From Amanita rubescens (taxonomy: Eukaryota; Basidiomycota; Agaricomycetes; Agaricales; Amanitaceae), in the NCBI GenBank assembly GCA_015039365.1, contig WION01000004.1:620001-684000 (forward strand): a stretch of DNA of 64,000 nt. Reading direction: 5' to 3'. The first letter of the stretch is position 1. Each line of letters begins with the position of its first letter. Position numbers and translations under genes: made by a program. Of the stretch, positions 21,754 through 43,662 are shown piece by piece. Below the pieces are notes generated by a model that had not been told where the DNA came from, did no database searches, and worked only from the letters and a program-made list of their open reading frames with translations.

Positions 21754-23894
21754 ATGCCGCCCTTGCCGTCGAGGAAGGTTCTCGAATCTATGAGGCGTGT
21801 TGACCTTCAGAAACTATGCAAGGTACATACGGATGCTTTCACAGATGCAATTTCGCACTAAACAAGATCAAGGACTATGGTGTCAAAGCAAATCTCAAGT
21901 CCGAAGCACTCATTGATCTTCTCCTTGACACCCAGTACGAATTGAAAAATGCTTGTGTACCCTTACTCATATCTACATGTGGGTCAGAAATGCTACAACA
22001 TCACGACGTCAACCCTCTTCGTCTAACACACAATCCAAGCCGCCTTCAAGCCGGCCTCCAAACCGAAGGATCGTATCTACGCGGCAGTTTAGCCATGCGA
22101 GTACTAGCAGAGCGTCTCCCATGATAATTCATGGTATAGACGATGAACTCACCGAGGCCGACAAAGACATTTGCACCGGGACCGATGGGCGACAAGCTGA
22201 CCAATGCGGACCCCCCATCCCTGGAACGTCCCAGTCGCAGCCACGGCCACAGTCGGCTACAATGGAAGCCCATCGTACCCGGAAAGCCAAGGATCAACAG
22301 AGACGGTTAGATGTTGGCAAGCCAGTTGCTGCGGGAAGGACCGTTGCACGAAATGTTACGCGATCAACGACGTTGTCGAAAGGAAAACAAGTAAACTCTA
22401 GCAAAATGGTCAAGCCAGAGGCCGCAATCCCTGAAGAAGGTAGTCAATGCAAAGCAAGGCAAAACACCCTAACTAATCATCCTTCCAGACTCGTCGGGTC
22501 TATCTCCAGAACCCATACAAGGTGCTTACCGCTCTTAAACATGAAATTTGGGGGGACTGAATGGCTCAAGAATCAGGAAAGGGTACTGATATCACGGTGT
22601 CCTCAATAGCAAAAACCGGGACGTCTGACTCGCTGGTGAAACTAGCTGACGTTGATGAAGTCGTAGCCAATGCGGTAAGCACCAGAATACAGGAATAAGC
22701 TAATCATATATTGAGGCAGATTTAGCTGCGACCATTACACGAGCAATTCCAGGTGCTGCGCGCTGAGCTGGAGCAGATGCGCTTGATGAAGTTGGAATTG
22801 GCTCAATTGAAACATGAAGTGGAAGAGCTCAAGTCCCACACCTCGAACAATACTTACTCAAATCCTGTTACTCCGAAATCCAAGGATCCGTCGCCAAAAA
22901 AGCCGTTTGGATACGGGTAACATTTTCCACGTTATGTCAGTTCAGTACTCATTCTTCTCATCACAGCGGCCTTGGGATGTCATCGTCCATAGGAGCTCCT
23001 CAATCCTCACTTGCATCAGGTGCTGTTTCTCATCACACTTTAGGAAAGCGACCACGGGACTCTTTCGAAACGGACTTAGAAGACAGTGGACACGATAAAC
23101 AGGGAAGTGAGCAGGATGGCATGCCTATTTCCAAAAAAGCGAAGATATCACGATTCGATGATGACCTTATTGTGGATATGGCCGATGATTCAGATAACCC
23201 TGAGCCAGCGAGAACATTGGAACCATCTCGATCGCGTGCGCCTGCCTTTAACATCTTTCAGGAACCAAATGATGCACTAGAAGGGTTGAATGAGCAAGTC
23301 GGTGTGACGCGCTTATCTGATTATCTGATTATCCCCTCTCCTCCCGCTACCGTTTCCGCTGCAGATTGTGGAAGGCATGATGCAGCAAATGCGGCCTCTG
23401 AGACTGCAGATCAGGACGCGTCTACATTTCCTTTTGCTCCTACCTCACGAACACGGACGCCAGAGGTACATCCTCCTCGCCAGACTTTATACGGTATTCC
23501 AGCGTTTCCCTATCCCGAACCCCCACAATCTCCCACTCCCGGCAGCTCCGGAACAGGGCGTAATCAGCCCGACCCAAATGACGAGAAGCGATCAGATATG
23601 TTTCAATCACTCGGGTTGCCTCCACTTGGTCGCCCTGCACCTCACATGCCAAGCACGATAAATCCCAGTGCACTGACCACACGCAAGGACACGGATGTTT
23701 CCATAGGAAGAAACGCAACCTTTGGCCTGCGTATGATTCCGTCATCGTCGTCTGTTGCACCAATGCAATTGGATGCGGAAGAAGCTCCAAAGCGGGTAAC
23801 AATGTATGGGACGGAATTGGATGGGGATACGAGGTTTGGTGATTTCGGATTTGAGGGCATTGCGACTGGGTTCTGGACTGGAGGAAGATTTTGA
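21754..23894 (+). CDS. SAP-domain protein with coiled coil
   Basis: Exons run 21754-21822, 21873-21934, 21988-22439, 22489-22521, 22577-22674, 22726-22916 and 22967-23894. The N-terminal 45 residues form a SAP helix-extension-helix motif (SMRRVDLQKLCKDYGV, NLKSEALIDLLLDT), usually a DNA/chromatin-binding module. A basic, low-complexity middle follows, then a coiled coil (HEQFQVLRAELEQMRLMKLE, LKHEVEELKS). The C-terminal region is disordered with a basic stretch (KKAKISRF) that may be a nuclear signal. I know no close named homologue; a nuclear DNA-associated role is inferred. It is divergent from CYB2, with 143 bp between the start codons. Confidence 0.78.
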
Positions 23895-24152
23895 GGTGCT
23901 GGGCAATTTACTGACGTGGCAGTAAATTCACCACTAGATCAATTTTGGTCTGAATGGATACGAATAAAAAAGGTAGTGTACCAAATATTGGCGGGGGGAG
24001 GGCGTAGCAAGTAGAATCAACAGAATAAAGTATGGTTGCGCTTATCATAATACGTCATCTAAATGTACAAGTTCGTCCATCGTGTTTTCGAAAAGTAATA
24101 TGATATATGACTATACAATAACGGGAAAACTTTTGCACGTATGAATAAATGA

Positions 24153-25594
<1,442 letters not shown>

Positions 25595-26306
25595 TCTATT
25601 GAGCACCAGAAATCAGCCGCTGGGGGTGAAAAGCGAGGGATGCTTAGATCAGCGCACGGCGGTATCGCCTTAAGTACTATGGGCGTATCACGAACATGCT
25701 GGGAATATGATGGGAATATCAGATGGCAACGCCCAGATTGAAACTACGAGACCCCGGAAATCGAATTTCCGGACAAAAGTCAAGCCAGGTTGATAGACCT
25801 AAGGCAGTGTTAACCTTGCCGCCCAGACGCCGCCCAAGCACCGTTCAGGAGCGTTCAGGTCGCGAGAGTCCCTGAGAGTCCCCTGGGCTGCATCAATCAG
25901 CCTAAGATGGGTTAGTTTCCGAGCTCCGGGGTCCCATTGAACCTGTGACATTTGACAGTAGAGGCTGTGTCCACACCACGGAGACACTGACGAAATGTCA
26001 GCAGAACAGTCTGTTTTCAAAATTTTCCAAGATGGGTCGTCAAGCGCGTCAAGAACCATGCGTTTTAGTGAGGAACATTGAGTGTCCTCATGGCAACAAA
26101 TACAATGGATTCGTAACCTTGTTCAATTTGAGTTACATTCTACAATATTGATGTTATTGTATGGTGCATATATATATAGTATCGCTCCGTCCATAATACC
26201 ACTCATCCCTTCCTTTTACTCCCACCGCGCAGGTCATCCGGTTTGGTCGCTGTCCTGGTCGACTAGCGCTTTTTCTCTAGGTATCTCTCGTCTATAATCG
26301 CTAGCG
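25595..26306. other. Long intergenic promoter region
   Basis: About 710 bp between the divergent MAP kinase and cupredoxin genes, by far the longest clean gap apart from 46.9-47.6 kb. It holds a TATA-like element near 26169 and a pyrimidine-rich leader just before the cupredoxin start. I see no coding sequence or RNA gene. Confidence 0.6.
26166..26180 (+). promoter_or_regulatory. TATA-like element upstream of the cupredoxin gene
   Basis: catatatatatag lies about 125-140 bp upstream of the ATG and is followed by a CT-rich stretch (cccttccttttactccc), the usual layout of a strongly expressed fungal promoter. Assigned by position and sequence only. Confidence 0.5.
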
Positions 26307-27670
26307 ATGTTCGGTTTTCCTCGTGCTTTGATCCTGGGCCTGGTTGCTCTACCTCTTGCTGCTGCTACCATTCACGACGTCCAGGTCGGTGCCGATGGCC
26401 AACTAGCGTTCTCACCGGAGGCTATTGTAAGTGATCTATTAACCCGGCCTTGGAATAGCTACTTCATGGATGACATTAGTCGGCGCAACCAGGCGACCAA
26501 GTGGTCTTTCATTTCAATCCTAAGAATCACACCGTAACACAATCGTCCTTTGCGAACCCCTGTGGCCAGAAGCCAGGCGGTTTCGATTCAGGCTTGTACG
26601 TTCGTGCTAATATCTAGCATCATACTCCACTAACCTTGTCTTTCAGCGAGCCCGTTATGGCCAATCAGACCCAACCGACCTTCGCTATCACTGTTAATGA
26701 CGTAAGTTTTAATTCACGCGCAAGTTCACTTTTGACCATAGGTCATGTGCAGACCCAGCCGATCTGGGTTTTTTGCGAGCAAACCGGTCACTGTGGCAAA
26801 GGAATGGTGTTTGCTGTAAACTGCGGAGCGGATGGATCTCAAAATTCGTTTACGAATTTCAAGAATGCTGCATTGGCACAAGGGGCTGCCGCCGCAAGTT
26901 CTGCTGGCTATCCGGGTGCTCCCACTGCTACTGCGTCTGGTGGTGCCACGCCCAGTGCTACTACAAGTCCTCAAGTGCACACAGTAATAGTTGGAGGAGC
27001 AAACGGCATTGTTTTTACGCCATCGTCAATCACTGCTCAACCTAATGATATTGTCACATTTGAATTGTGGGTCATGGAATTAACCGATAAATAGTGTTTT
27101 AATGTTATCACAGCCAGCAAAAAAACCATACAGTCACTCAGTCATCATTTGCATCACCGTGTTCTCCGTTGAATGTAAATGGTACAACTGGTTTTGATTC
27201 TGGATTGTATGTGCAGATCTTGTTTTCTCACCATCCTACTCAACATGGCAATCTAAAGCTTCCCTGTTGATGCGAATGTCACGCAATTCCCTATGTGGAA
27301 CTACACTGTCCAAGATACAAAGCCAGTGTGGGCATATGTAGGTTCAGTACAACTACCAAAGGCCTTTACTGACTATTATTCAGTGCCGTCATGTGGGTCA
27401 CTGCCAGTCCGGCATGGTCTTGTAAGCATACTTTAATCAGCTTGAACTAATTAATTGCTAATGTGGAATGACAGTGCGATCAATGCAGTCGACAACTCGC
27501 CTGCGAATTTCACTGCGTTCCTGAACAATGCCAAATCAAGTGCAACTAACACCAGCACCACGTCTGCGTCGACACCATCTCCGACGCAATCAAGCTCAGC
27601 AATCTCAACCCGTCTTGGTGGAACAAGTGTGATGTTGATGGTCATCGCTCTCTTATCTTTAGTACTGTAG
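26307..27670 (+). CDS. Secreted/GPI-anchored protein with two cupredoxin domains
   Basis: Eight exons encode 336 aa: 26307-26426, 26480-26595, 26647-26701, 26753-27066, 27114-27206, 27259-27337, 27384-27421, 27475-27670. Residues 1-20 are a signal peptide (LILGLVALPLAAA). Two homologous plastocyanin-like domains follow, each with the pattern F.P..I.AQPGD/ND, KNHTVTQSSFA(N/S)PC, ...GFDSG, W(V/A)(F/Y)C...GHC..GMVFA. The Cys and His positions are those of blue-copper sites, but position-by-position copper ligation is inference. The Ser/Thr-rich linkers and C-terminal hydrophobic tail (GGTSVMLMVIALLSLVL) suggest a GPI anchor. This is the extracellular serine-rich cupredoxin type common in fungi. 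Confidence 0.88.
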
Positions 27671-27975
27671 CAGTGCTGTAGTACTAGTTCTTGGGCGTCC
27701 AGGGATGTCCAGTTTAATAACTTTCTTTGTTTCGACAACATAATAATTCATGAGATACAAAAGACATTAACATATTGCCTGGATACACAAACACGCACTG
27801 AATGTCACGTATTGGTACCCATAGATTCTCTTGCCTTCTTTTCCTTTTTTAGCCGTTTACGCTCTCGTTTAGCTTCCTCGTCATCTGTGGCTTATCATCT
27901 GCTTCCCCTTTCTCAACCTTTTCTCTCTCCCTCTTCTCCTTCTTCCGCTTCTTTTTCTCCGCCTTTTCTAGATCT

Positions 27976-29561
27976 TCAGGGTTTGCACCAGGCTCCGTCG
28001 TCTTCCTGGCTTTCCTCAGTTTTGCGTTTCCGTTTCTTCTTTTCTTGGTCGTCATCGTTTGCTACTGGTTCAGGTTCGCTAATGGACTGTGGGGGGACCA
28101 CTGGTACTGATGCACTTGTAGATGGTCCGGCCGTTGGTTTCTCGCGTGCATAATCCACATAATCGCGACTCCAGTCGGCAGGGGTGACACCTTGGATTTT
28201 TTCGCCATGTTTACCAAGCTTGCCATCCTTAACCATTTGCTTTTTCTTCAAAGCCACAGGACCCAATCCCCATCGGCGAGGATAGGTGTCACGCTCCATA
28301 ATGCACCGTTTCACCTTGGCCACTACTCCGTGATCGCAAGTCGCCAACTCGACCGTAGACATCTGGGCTATGGCTAAGGCGATAGCTTCACCTACCCAAG
28401 TTCTCTTTAACTTCAAAGGCACGATAAAATTTGTAAATAATACCTTTTGTTGTCATGAGAACTACTTCTTCGTTCACAGTTATGTCTGCTTCGTATCGCA
28501 GAAGACCAGGAATCATAAGCTTTGCGCCGTAGCAAACGGCGTTGACGGCACTGTCTTTAACGACAATACGTTTGTATCCCACCAACAAGCTTTCTAGTGG
28601 CTTGATCACGCGCCGTAGATATGACTCTAGCAAAATTATTCATTATACTGAATCATGAGCGTCAAGACAAAAGACTCACCATCTCGTGTATTGTCATACA
28701 ACCATTGAGCGTCCAACACATCATGCATTGTTACAATATCATCATTTTCGGACATTGCTCCGCTTCGTACCCTCCGAAGCTCCTGCATATGCCCACCGAC
28801 GCCCAACAGCAAGCCCAGATGAACACAAAGAGTGCGGATGTATGTACCAGCTTCACATGAAACCCAAAAAACTGCGAGGTTGCGCTTCTCGTCGAATTCA
28901 ATTAACTTTGATTCGTGGATTGTGCGTATTCGTAATTGACGCTTGACAGCAGAAATTAGCGGAGGTCGTTGGAAGAGAGCACCTGTTAGAGTTTGGAGAG
29001 CACGGGGAAGAGCTGTTGGACTTGGTAGGGCACTATGTAAGCGGAGAACGCAGACGTATTCCTTGCCTGCAAATAGCACCAGTCAAGATTCGGGAGGTGA
29101 TGCCAAATGTATACTTACCTGCACCTTGCTGCGATTTAACGAGTCGGGTAGCCCGATCGATACAAACAATGAGACATCCAGTGACCTTGGGATCCAATGT
29201 TCCACTGTGTCCCGTTTTCTCCACACGAAGCATTCGTCTTAACCATGCTACTACTTCGTGCGACGATGGGTTGGATGGCTTGTCAAGGTTGATAACCCCA
29301 GACCTTTCCCCATATTAGCACGTGTCGCAACTTGCATAATAACACTCACTTTATATAACTTGTAATGTCGCGCTTCAGGGGGTTACAGCCCGTTGGAATT
29401 GGCGTGAAATGGCTCGACCGGATTATCAACTTGTCGTAATTTTTCAGCAGCAAAGGCCATTGGGAAGTATCGAGTTTCGGAGGGGCCTTCTCAGGCTTTA
29501 TTGCATAGTCTCCCTCGAGCTGAGCGGATGCGACTTGCTCCCTTGTCAATGAGGTCGGCAT
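27976..29561 (-). CDS. CBF5: H/ACA snoRNP pseudouridine synthase Cbf5 (dyskerin)
   Basis: Exons 29561-29350, 29303-29119, 29066-28680, 28626-28444 and 28391-27976 give 460 aa. [20 protein letters not shown] and [20 protein letters not shown] open the TruB-like catalytic domain. [12 protein letters not shown] contains the catalytic Asp, and [13 protein letters not shown] follows. The PUA domain lies near [20 protein letters not shown]...[11 protein letters not shown]. The tail is Lys/Glu-rich, as in other Cbf5 proteins. The in-frame stop at 27976 follows [17 protein letters not shown]. Downstream the sequence stays purine-rich and Lys/Glu-coding in another frame down to 27849, so the tail may be longer (see findings). 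Start at 29561 is the Met closest to the conserved N-terminus; an in-frame upstream Met lies at 29594. Confidence 0.92.
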
Positions 29562-29734
29562 TTCCGATAATGAGCGCCAAAAATTTCCTTCCAAATATGT
29601 AAGACTAGTCCTATATTAGGCAATTCCTCGGCAAAGGCCAGCCGAAACCTTATTACAGTAGCTATACAGCACAACAGACAACACAACGACGCGCCACAGT
29701 ATTCACTCGTCAAGGTCCCTCAAGTACACTTAAT

Positions 29735-30327
29735 ATGGTCAGTTGCGCCTGGTATCGCTTTGCTGAGTGCCCGTCTCAGTAGGCTTACTACTGGGTTTTC
29801 CTCCGTATTAGCCCAAAGCAGCTTCCGGCAAGGCCTCCACGGCGAAGCACAAGTTCATCATCGATTACTCCAAGCCAGCTGCCGACGGCGTTTTTGATGG
29901 CGCTGACTTTGAGAAATATCTCCACGACCGTATTAAGGTCGATGGAAAGGCAGGCCAACTAGCCGAGAACGTTAAGATTACACGTGATGGTATGTCCAGC
30001 CTCAAAGCTTTTGCCATGAATATTTACGCCATCTGTCCGTTGAAGGCCACAACAAAATCACTGTTACTGCCAACGTCCAGTTCTCCAAAAGGTACCTCAA
30101 GTACCTCACCAAAAAGTTCTTGAAGAAGAATAGCCTTCGCGACTGGATTCGGTGCGTCTATTACAGCTGGCCAAAGGGAACTCATGGGAACATCTCCAAT
30201 AGTGTCGTAGCCACATCGAAAGAAAATTATCAACTCAAGTTCTACAATATTGCGTAAGTTTGATTAGATTCCACATCTTCCCGTTCTAACCCTACTCAGC
30301 GCAACTGCCGAGGATGACGAGGAGTAA
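29735..30327 (+). CDS. RPL22: 60S ribosomal protein L22
   Basis: The first exon is only the ATG (29735-29737), followed by a 74-nt intron with donor gtcagt. The remaining exons are 29812-29989, 30046-30151, 30203-30253 and 30300-30327 (121 aa). The protein is [20 protein letters not shown]...[59 protein letters not shown], ending in an acidic EDDEE. This is the full length and sequence pattern of eukaryotic RPL22, an L30-fold ribosomal protein of the large subunit. It is divergent from CBF5, with about 173 bp between the starts. Confidence 0.95.
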
Positions 30328-30460
30328 TTCGATTCATATTAATTGCTCGATGTACTGGACGTATGTTATATTAATTTGATCATGACATACCCTCTTGTGG
30401 TAGACATGTATCAATGTCTATGAATGATATCCCGTCTATTTGCGCTGCGACACGACTTTT

Positions 30461-33400
30461 CTACCTAATAACGGCAATAGATGTATCTCGCCCTTCCTTC
30501 ATCTTACCTAAGACTGATACCGCCAAGTCATTCCAAGGGACTTGCGATTTCGTCAAGACCTTGTTGCGCATCTGGTGCGCCAACGACGATGATAGATGGT
30601 TTCGTAACAATTTCAATGCGATGTTGGTCTTCGGCGAGACTTGAAAGCGGAATTTCCGGTCAATCATGATAGTGTCGGAAACCAGCTAGGGAAGAAACGT
30701 CAGTCATGCAAATTCATGACTACGTTAGTCTTACCTTGAAATCGGAATCTCCGCACAAGAGAATCAAGGATATGTCATCCACAGGGCACGTCTCCCATGC
30801 ATATAACTTCTTCGAATGCCTGGTAAACAGTTCATCGAATGTCACCGCCTGAAACATCGGATGAATGACTTACATGAGTGTAAAGTATACTAGATAGTTG
30901 GCGTCGATGTCCATTAATTTCTTATTGAAGTTCACCGAAGAAGGATGAAAGGCGGCAACTTGGTTACTCGCTGTTCGCAACACGCCGGCAGACGAGTCGA
31001 TTGACAATATCTTGGGATAGAGACCAGCAACCAGAGTGGCATGGAGTAATGTTGTGTTCGATGAATTAGCGTCGTATTCAGGTGGTACGCTCACGAAACG
31101 TGTTCGGTATCGCCCGTGTCGAGAACTCCAGAAAGTGTCAAGAATGATTGCAGCTAAAGAAAAATCTACCCACTGATTAAGATCGCGAATGAAGCCTTTG
31201 TCGACGTGGATGAACGAAGAATCAACCAGGTACCTAGTGGACTTGGGGTAAGATATGGCGCAGAAGGAGCAGATATCTCGACCAACCCGAGAAATTGTTG
31301 TCGCATCTCTTCGATCTGTTGTAGATTCTATTCAACAACTTGTCAGAAAGGCCATATCAGACGATGAAATACATTACTTGATGGCTCAGATAATTTGTGC
31401 GACAGAATTTCTTCGCATTACTAAGAGAGACAGATGATGCACGTCGCCAACTCGAAAATGCATTATGTATTGTGAGGAAGTCCGAATTTTCTTGAAACGA
31501 TCAGGTCATAAATTGACATATTGTATAATTTGGTTTATACAAACCAATTTTGAAAGAAGCTTTGGCCCGATCTGCTTCCTGTTCCAATCCAAAAGGGGTG
31601 ACGAAGGGAGACTTAGAGTTGAGAGTTGCCGCAATCGTAAGCGCTGGGTCCAAGCAACGGAAGAGAGTGGCAATCAACAAGAATTTGCCCAGATGTACAT
31701 CTGTTGGTAACTTGCTCAACAACCTTCCCATTGGCGTAATATCTTCCGCCGGTGTCAAAGCGCGGACCTGTTCGGGTTGGGACGGACTGGTGCTAGACAA
31801 TGGTTCAATTACTTACCTCAACAAGCATAGACACCGCTCGCTGTACATTAATCGAAGCAGGCGGATCCAATGCTTTCGATAGAACTTCTTCAATCGATGA
31901 ACCGAGTTTCACTTTCATTATCTTGATGCGTAGGGAAAGATCAGATAAACTGAGACGTAGCATCTCAGGAAGTGGATTATCAGCCAGCTAACACAACATG
32001 GTGAGTATAGGAGTCTCGGGACGCACAGATATATTACCTGCATATCGTGCCTGAACTTTGTGAATAGATGAAAGCATAGGCCATGCTGTACGCGGCCAGC
32101 GCGACCTCGCCTTTGAATAGCATTGCTCTTTGCGACGAACGTCTCTACCAGGCGACTAATTTGACGTTTTTCGTCAAATCTCATTTCCCGATGTTTTCCG
32201 GTGTCAATAACGCATGTAATGTCAGGAATAGTAATGCCAGTTTCGGCCACGTTGGTTGCTTTTAATTAATCAGAGCCAGACGAAAAAAGTCAGCAAGGTA
32301 AACACGTACATATGACTATTTTCCTCACGTCCGAAGGAGGAACCTCGAATACGGCGCTTTGGCTCTCGCTCGATAGAGTAGAATGAAGCGGATATATACG
32401 GAACTCGTTCTCTTTCCCAAATAATGGGTGTTCGCTCAAAATATCAATCATACGGCGAATTTCCGCTAGACCAGGCATAAAGATGAGAATTGCTGATGAG
32501 TAAGACGCGTATGAAGCATCCTCAAAACATATTCTCTGCATGAGGCGGATGATAAGGTCATAAGGGATCAGCCTTTCATCCAGTAAATTAATGGTCATGG
32601 TGGTGTCGGGCGAGTACCGTTTGCCCAAATTGACTTCTGAAGAGCTTTGTTCTTCGTCATCGTCTGCTGGTGTTAAATCCTCAGACCATTCTGGACGACT
32701 TTTTCCTTTGTAAAATTTATCATGGACTGTAATTCTAACATTGAGCAAAACATAATATTCATCATCATGTACGTACGCCGTCGAGCATAGGGAGAATTCT
32801 CAGTGATGTGCCAATTTGTAAGCTGCACAGCGTCTTCCAGATATCGCACCTCTACAGGGAAGGTACGACCTGGAACATAAAGAGTGGGGCAATTGCCAAA
32901 ATACGCAGATATTTTGTCTGCGTCAACAGTAGCTGACATCAATATCACCCTAAAATTTGCTTTTTAGTCACCAGGTCTGTTAGATACAAGGTACATACTT
33001 CAGATCAGATCGTTGGTTTAGCAGAGATTTCAAAACAATGAGAAGAAAATCAGATTCGATCGTACGTTCATGCACCTGCAACAACGTCAGGGACTAGACA
33101 AGTTCAGCTTAGGGATTTATCACCTCATCAATGACGATGTGCTAGTGAAGGTTTAGCAACGGTACAAGTCAAGGAGCTCTGAAGGAACTCACAGTAATTT
33201 CATCAAATGCGGTTCCTTGACCACCAGGTCCAGTTCCACTTTCTAGCATCCGAAGAGCGATGCCATTGGTAACAAATGTCAATCGAGTTGTCCTTGAGGT
33301 GTTACTTTCAAGCCTTATCGAATATCCAACTAGGGAACCTGGGGTCCCTACAGCATTTGGGGCTTCTCCAAGTTCTTGAGATACACCTACGATAGTTGAG

Positions 33401-35856
33401 AAACACAGATGCCTAGTGACGCCTAAACCTTACGTTGGGCTAAAGAAATCGCAGAAATGCGTCGGGGTTCGGTGCAATATATTTTGCAGTGTTTTCCTCG
33501 AGATAAGTGATCTTCCAATAAAAATGCTGGTAGCTGGGTCGACTTTCCACTGAACAGAAATGAGAGCCGTGTTATCAGCGCTCAATACCCTTACCATCCA
33601 GTTTCACCACTAAGAACTAGTATCTGCGAGAGCTCCAAGGCACTGAGTATTTGACTCCTATATTGGGCGATGGGCAACTGGTTGCGCTGAGCCTGCAATA
33701 GCGTGAGCTAAACTTCAAATAGGCTGGCCATATGGCTTACTAGCATCCGCTGATAATTCGGCGAAGCTTGACGCTCACGGATACTTTCTATGAGCTTCTC
33801 TGGTGGATCAGACTTGGAAATGGGTTGTCGTATATAATGTCGTTCTTCCGTAGCCGTTGTCGGTTTAGCGGCTCTGTCCGCCGCCTGTCAACTATCAGCG
33901 CCAATCACATATACAGTCACTCTTTAGACTTGCCTTGCTCTCTGCATCAAGCTTCGGCTCAATAATAGCCCGTACCTTGGCCCACAGTGCACGATTCTTG
34001 GTGTTTTCCGCTTCTTTCCTATTGTCTTCAAGTTCATCCCAGAGATCTCGGTAGGCCGGAGGCAGTGAGCGGAAGAACGTAGGGCCAGTTTGTGAAGAGC
34101 TAGAAAATCCGTCCGAAGGAGGAAAGGACAAAGCGTGAAGTGCGACTGTTGCGACATATTGTTCTGCCTGCCTCTCGTCTCGACATGCCACATCCGACAT
34201 CGTCCATGTTTCAGTTCTTTGTCCGTCCCACCGCACGCCAACTGAGGCTCTTTTGGCGAGGCTGGGACCAGAGACAATACTATAAGTTACAGCAGCATAT
34301 CGATCTTTTTTGACGACCGTATCTTGTAGTAGAGCCTTTGGCATACGACCTGAGTGTTTGGGCAATGTCATGTCCTTTAGAGTGATAGTGATTCCTTCGG
34401 GCGTCGTTTCAGTATTCGACATTTGCAGTACGTCCAGAAGACCCGCAGAGGACTCGTCATCACCGTCAAAGATGTCAAAACTTTGCGATTTTTGATCTTC
34501 GGGCACAGTGACCTGAATCGTGCTGCGTTTCTTTAATTTAACATGTTCGACACTCGTCTCGGATGCGACGGCTCCTGTTAACTTTTCTCGGAGCGCAATC
34601 GCGTCGACCTTCTTGCGTTCTTCGCGATACTGGACTTCAGCTTCATTCTCGTCAAACAAGTAATCACGCTTTACGGCCGATATGCGTTTTCGTAGTTGTG
34701 CTGCCTCTTCAGAATCACCTATGGTCTCCCCACGGCGATAGAGGCAGAGGCGATCGAGAAGGAGCTTGAGCCGAACGTATTCTTGAGTCGGGTCGTCGGT
34801 ATCTATTTCATCTATGCCATTCTCAACAGCGTCCAAAGTGTCCAAAGCACGAAGCTTAGAGCTTTCGTCACCCAATGGAGGAAACATAGGTGACGTAGTC
34901 CTGCGTGGTGTAGAATTTGTGCTGCTATGCGCCCCTTCCCTCTGGGCTGTTGGAGTTTGCGGGCTAGGACTTAGTAAATCAAACGAGTAGGAATTGGGGA
35001 AGTGTCCTGGGTGCGTTATCAGTTTGAGAGCATGTCCACCTTGAATATCTTTTAAAAAAATGATTATGTGAAAAATTAGAGGTTCGCATTCCTCGTACCT
35101 TCAAGTTCATCTTCTGTGCAGTTAATATAAAGCTGTACGAGGTTCATCGCTAGCGGAATAATCGGTTAAATGTTGCTCACCCAATCATAAGCATCTTCGA
35201 GGCTAACACCGTTAATAGATTTCAAGCATTCCTCGACCCTAGCTTCCGAGAACCCGAGCCGGCGCAGGACTCCATAAGTAACAGCTAACTTTCCGAGGAC
35301 TCTATCCTCTGGCTCTTCAGATTGCAATTTTCCTAAAGAGGCCTGTAAGTCGCATTTATCGGTACTAATTTGCGCCATTTAACCTTCGGAGTAAGTTTCC
35401 CGGGCCAATGCTATGATCTGATCCACAAAGAAAGGATCCAGCTCTAAACGCAGGAATGTTTTAGAAAATCGCCTATCCTGTTCTATTGCCTGATTCCACT
35501 GTCAAACTGGCTTTCTCCATTATACGGCACATTCATACCTTGACGTTCCTGACTTCGCCATCAGTATGAGAAAATATGACCGAAATGAGAACGTGCCTCG
35601 ATATCTCTTTTTCGGTTTTTTCTTGCAAAGTATCGACCAAGCTCTGTAATGCTCGTTCTTCCGGGCTCACAGAGTCTCGTTCTTCATTGGCTGAGCTCTC
35701 TGCGACGGGTGAACCTTTCTCTTCAATATGCGGTTCACTTGAAACGCTCAAAGATTCATCTCGATCCTCATCCACTTGGATCGTCTTCTTTGGCACGGAC
35801 GTGACGGCGAAGCCGCGGGCCACTGGTTTCAATTGCGTTTTCTTCTTCTTGGCCAT
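30461..35856 (-). CDS. UBA-containing DExH-box RNA helicase (DHX29/DHX57/Ucp12-like)
   Basis: Some twenty exons run from [16 protein letters not shown] (35856) to the stop at 30461. The N-terminal part has a UBA-like helix bundle ([21 protein letters not shown], 35166-35378) and [12 protein letters not shown], as in DHX29-type proteins. A dsRBD-like region follows near 33900-34900. The helicase core has SGETGCGKSTQ (reconstituted across an intron at about 33545), [15 protein letters not shown] (DEVH box), [26 protein letters not shown] and [10 protein letters not shown]. Beyond that are the HA2 (winged-helix/ratchet) and OB-fold regions typical of DEAH helicases. Family members act in translation initiation on structured mRNAs. 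An upstream in-frame Met lies at 35940. Intermediate introns were not all verified base by base. Confidence 0.85.
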
Positions 35857-36204
35857 CCTTGACGGATGAACTTGGAGAAAGGGAATCTCTATCGACCAGT
35901 CGATCTCGCAGGATTGCACAGAGCCACTGAGTAAGTCCAAGTACTTAGGGGAGCGTGATTGGTGTTGGTTTAACGTTCGGATGTCTTATGGGATGCGTAT
36001 ATGCACGATATGAGGTGTCGGGGATCTATGTGCATGAGTTCAGGGAGTACAAGACGATGGAGCGCCGTGTCACGGTACCTGTGCTATTTTTCCAATCACT
36101 TCACAACAGCACGTCGACAAATTATCCATAAACTACTAGATCTCTACATTACATACACTTATGATACGGGAATGACATCTAATGCATGGGCAGATAACTT
36201 GACA
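35857..36204. other. Intergenic region between helicase start and INO80 stop
   Basis: About 350 bp. It serves as promoter of the helicase gene and 3' flank of INO80. I see no gene and no distinctive motif. Confidence 0.5.
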
Positions 36205-41453
<5,249 letters not shown>

Positions 41454-41560
41454 GACGGTTAAAAGGAGAAGGACAGGGCGGTTTCAAACTCTGTGATCGT
41501 TTACTCATTTACTTGCGCTATGCATCCTCGCCTGTTTAGGAAGCTCGCATTCTACGCTAC

Positions 41561-43662
<2,102 letters not shown>

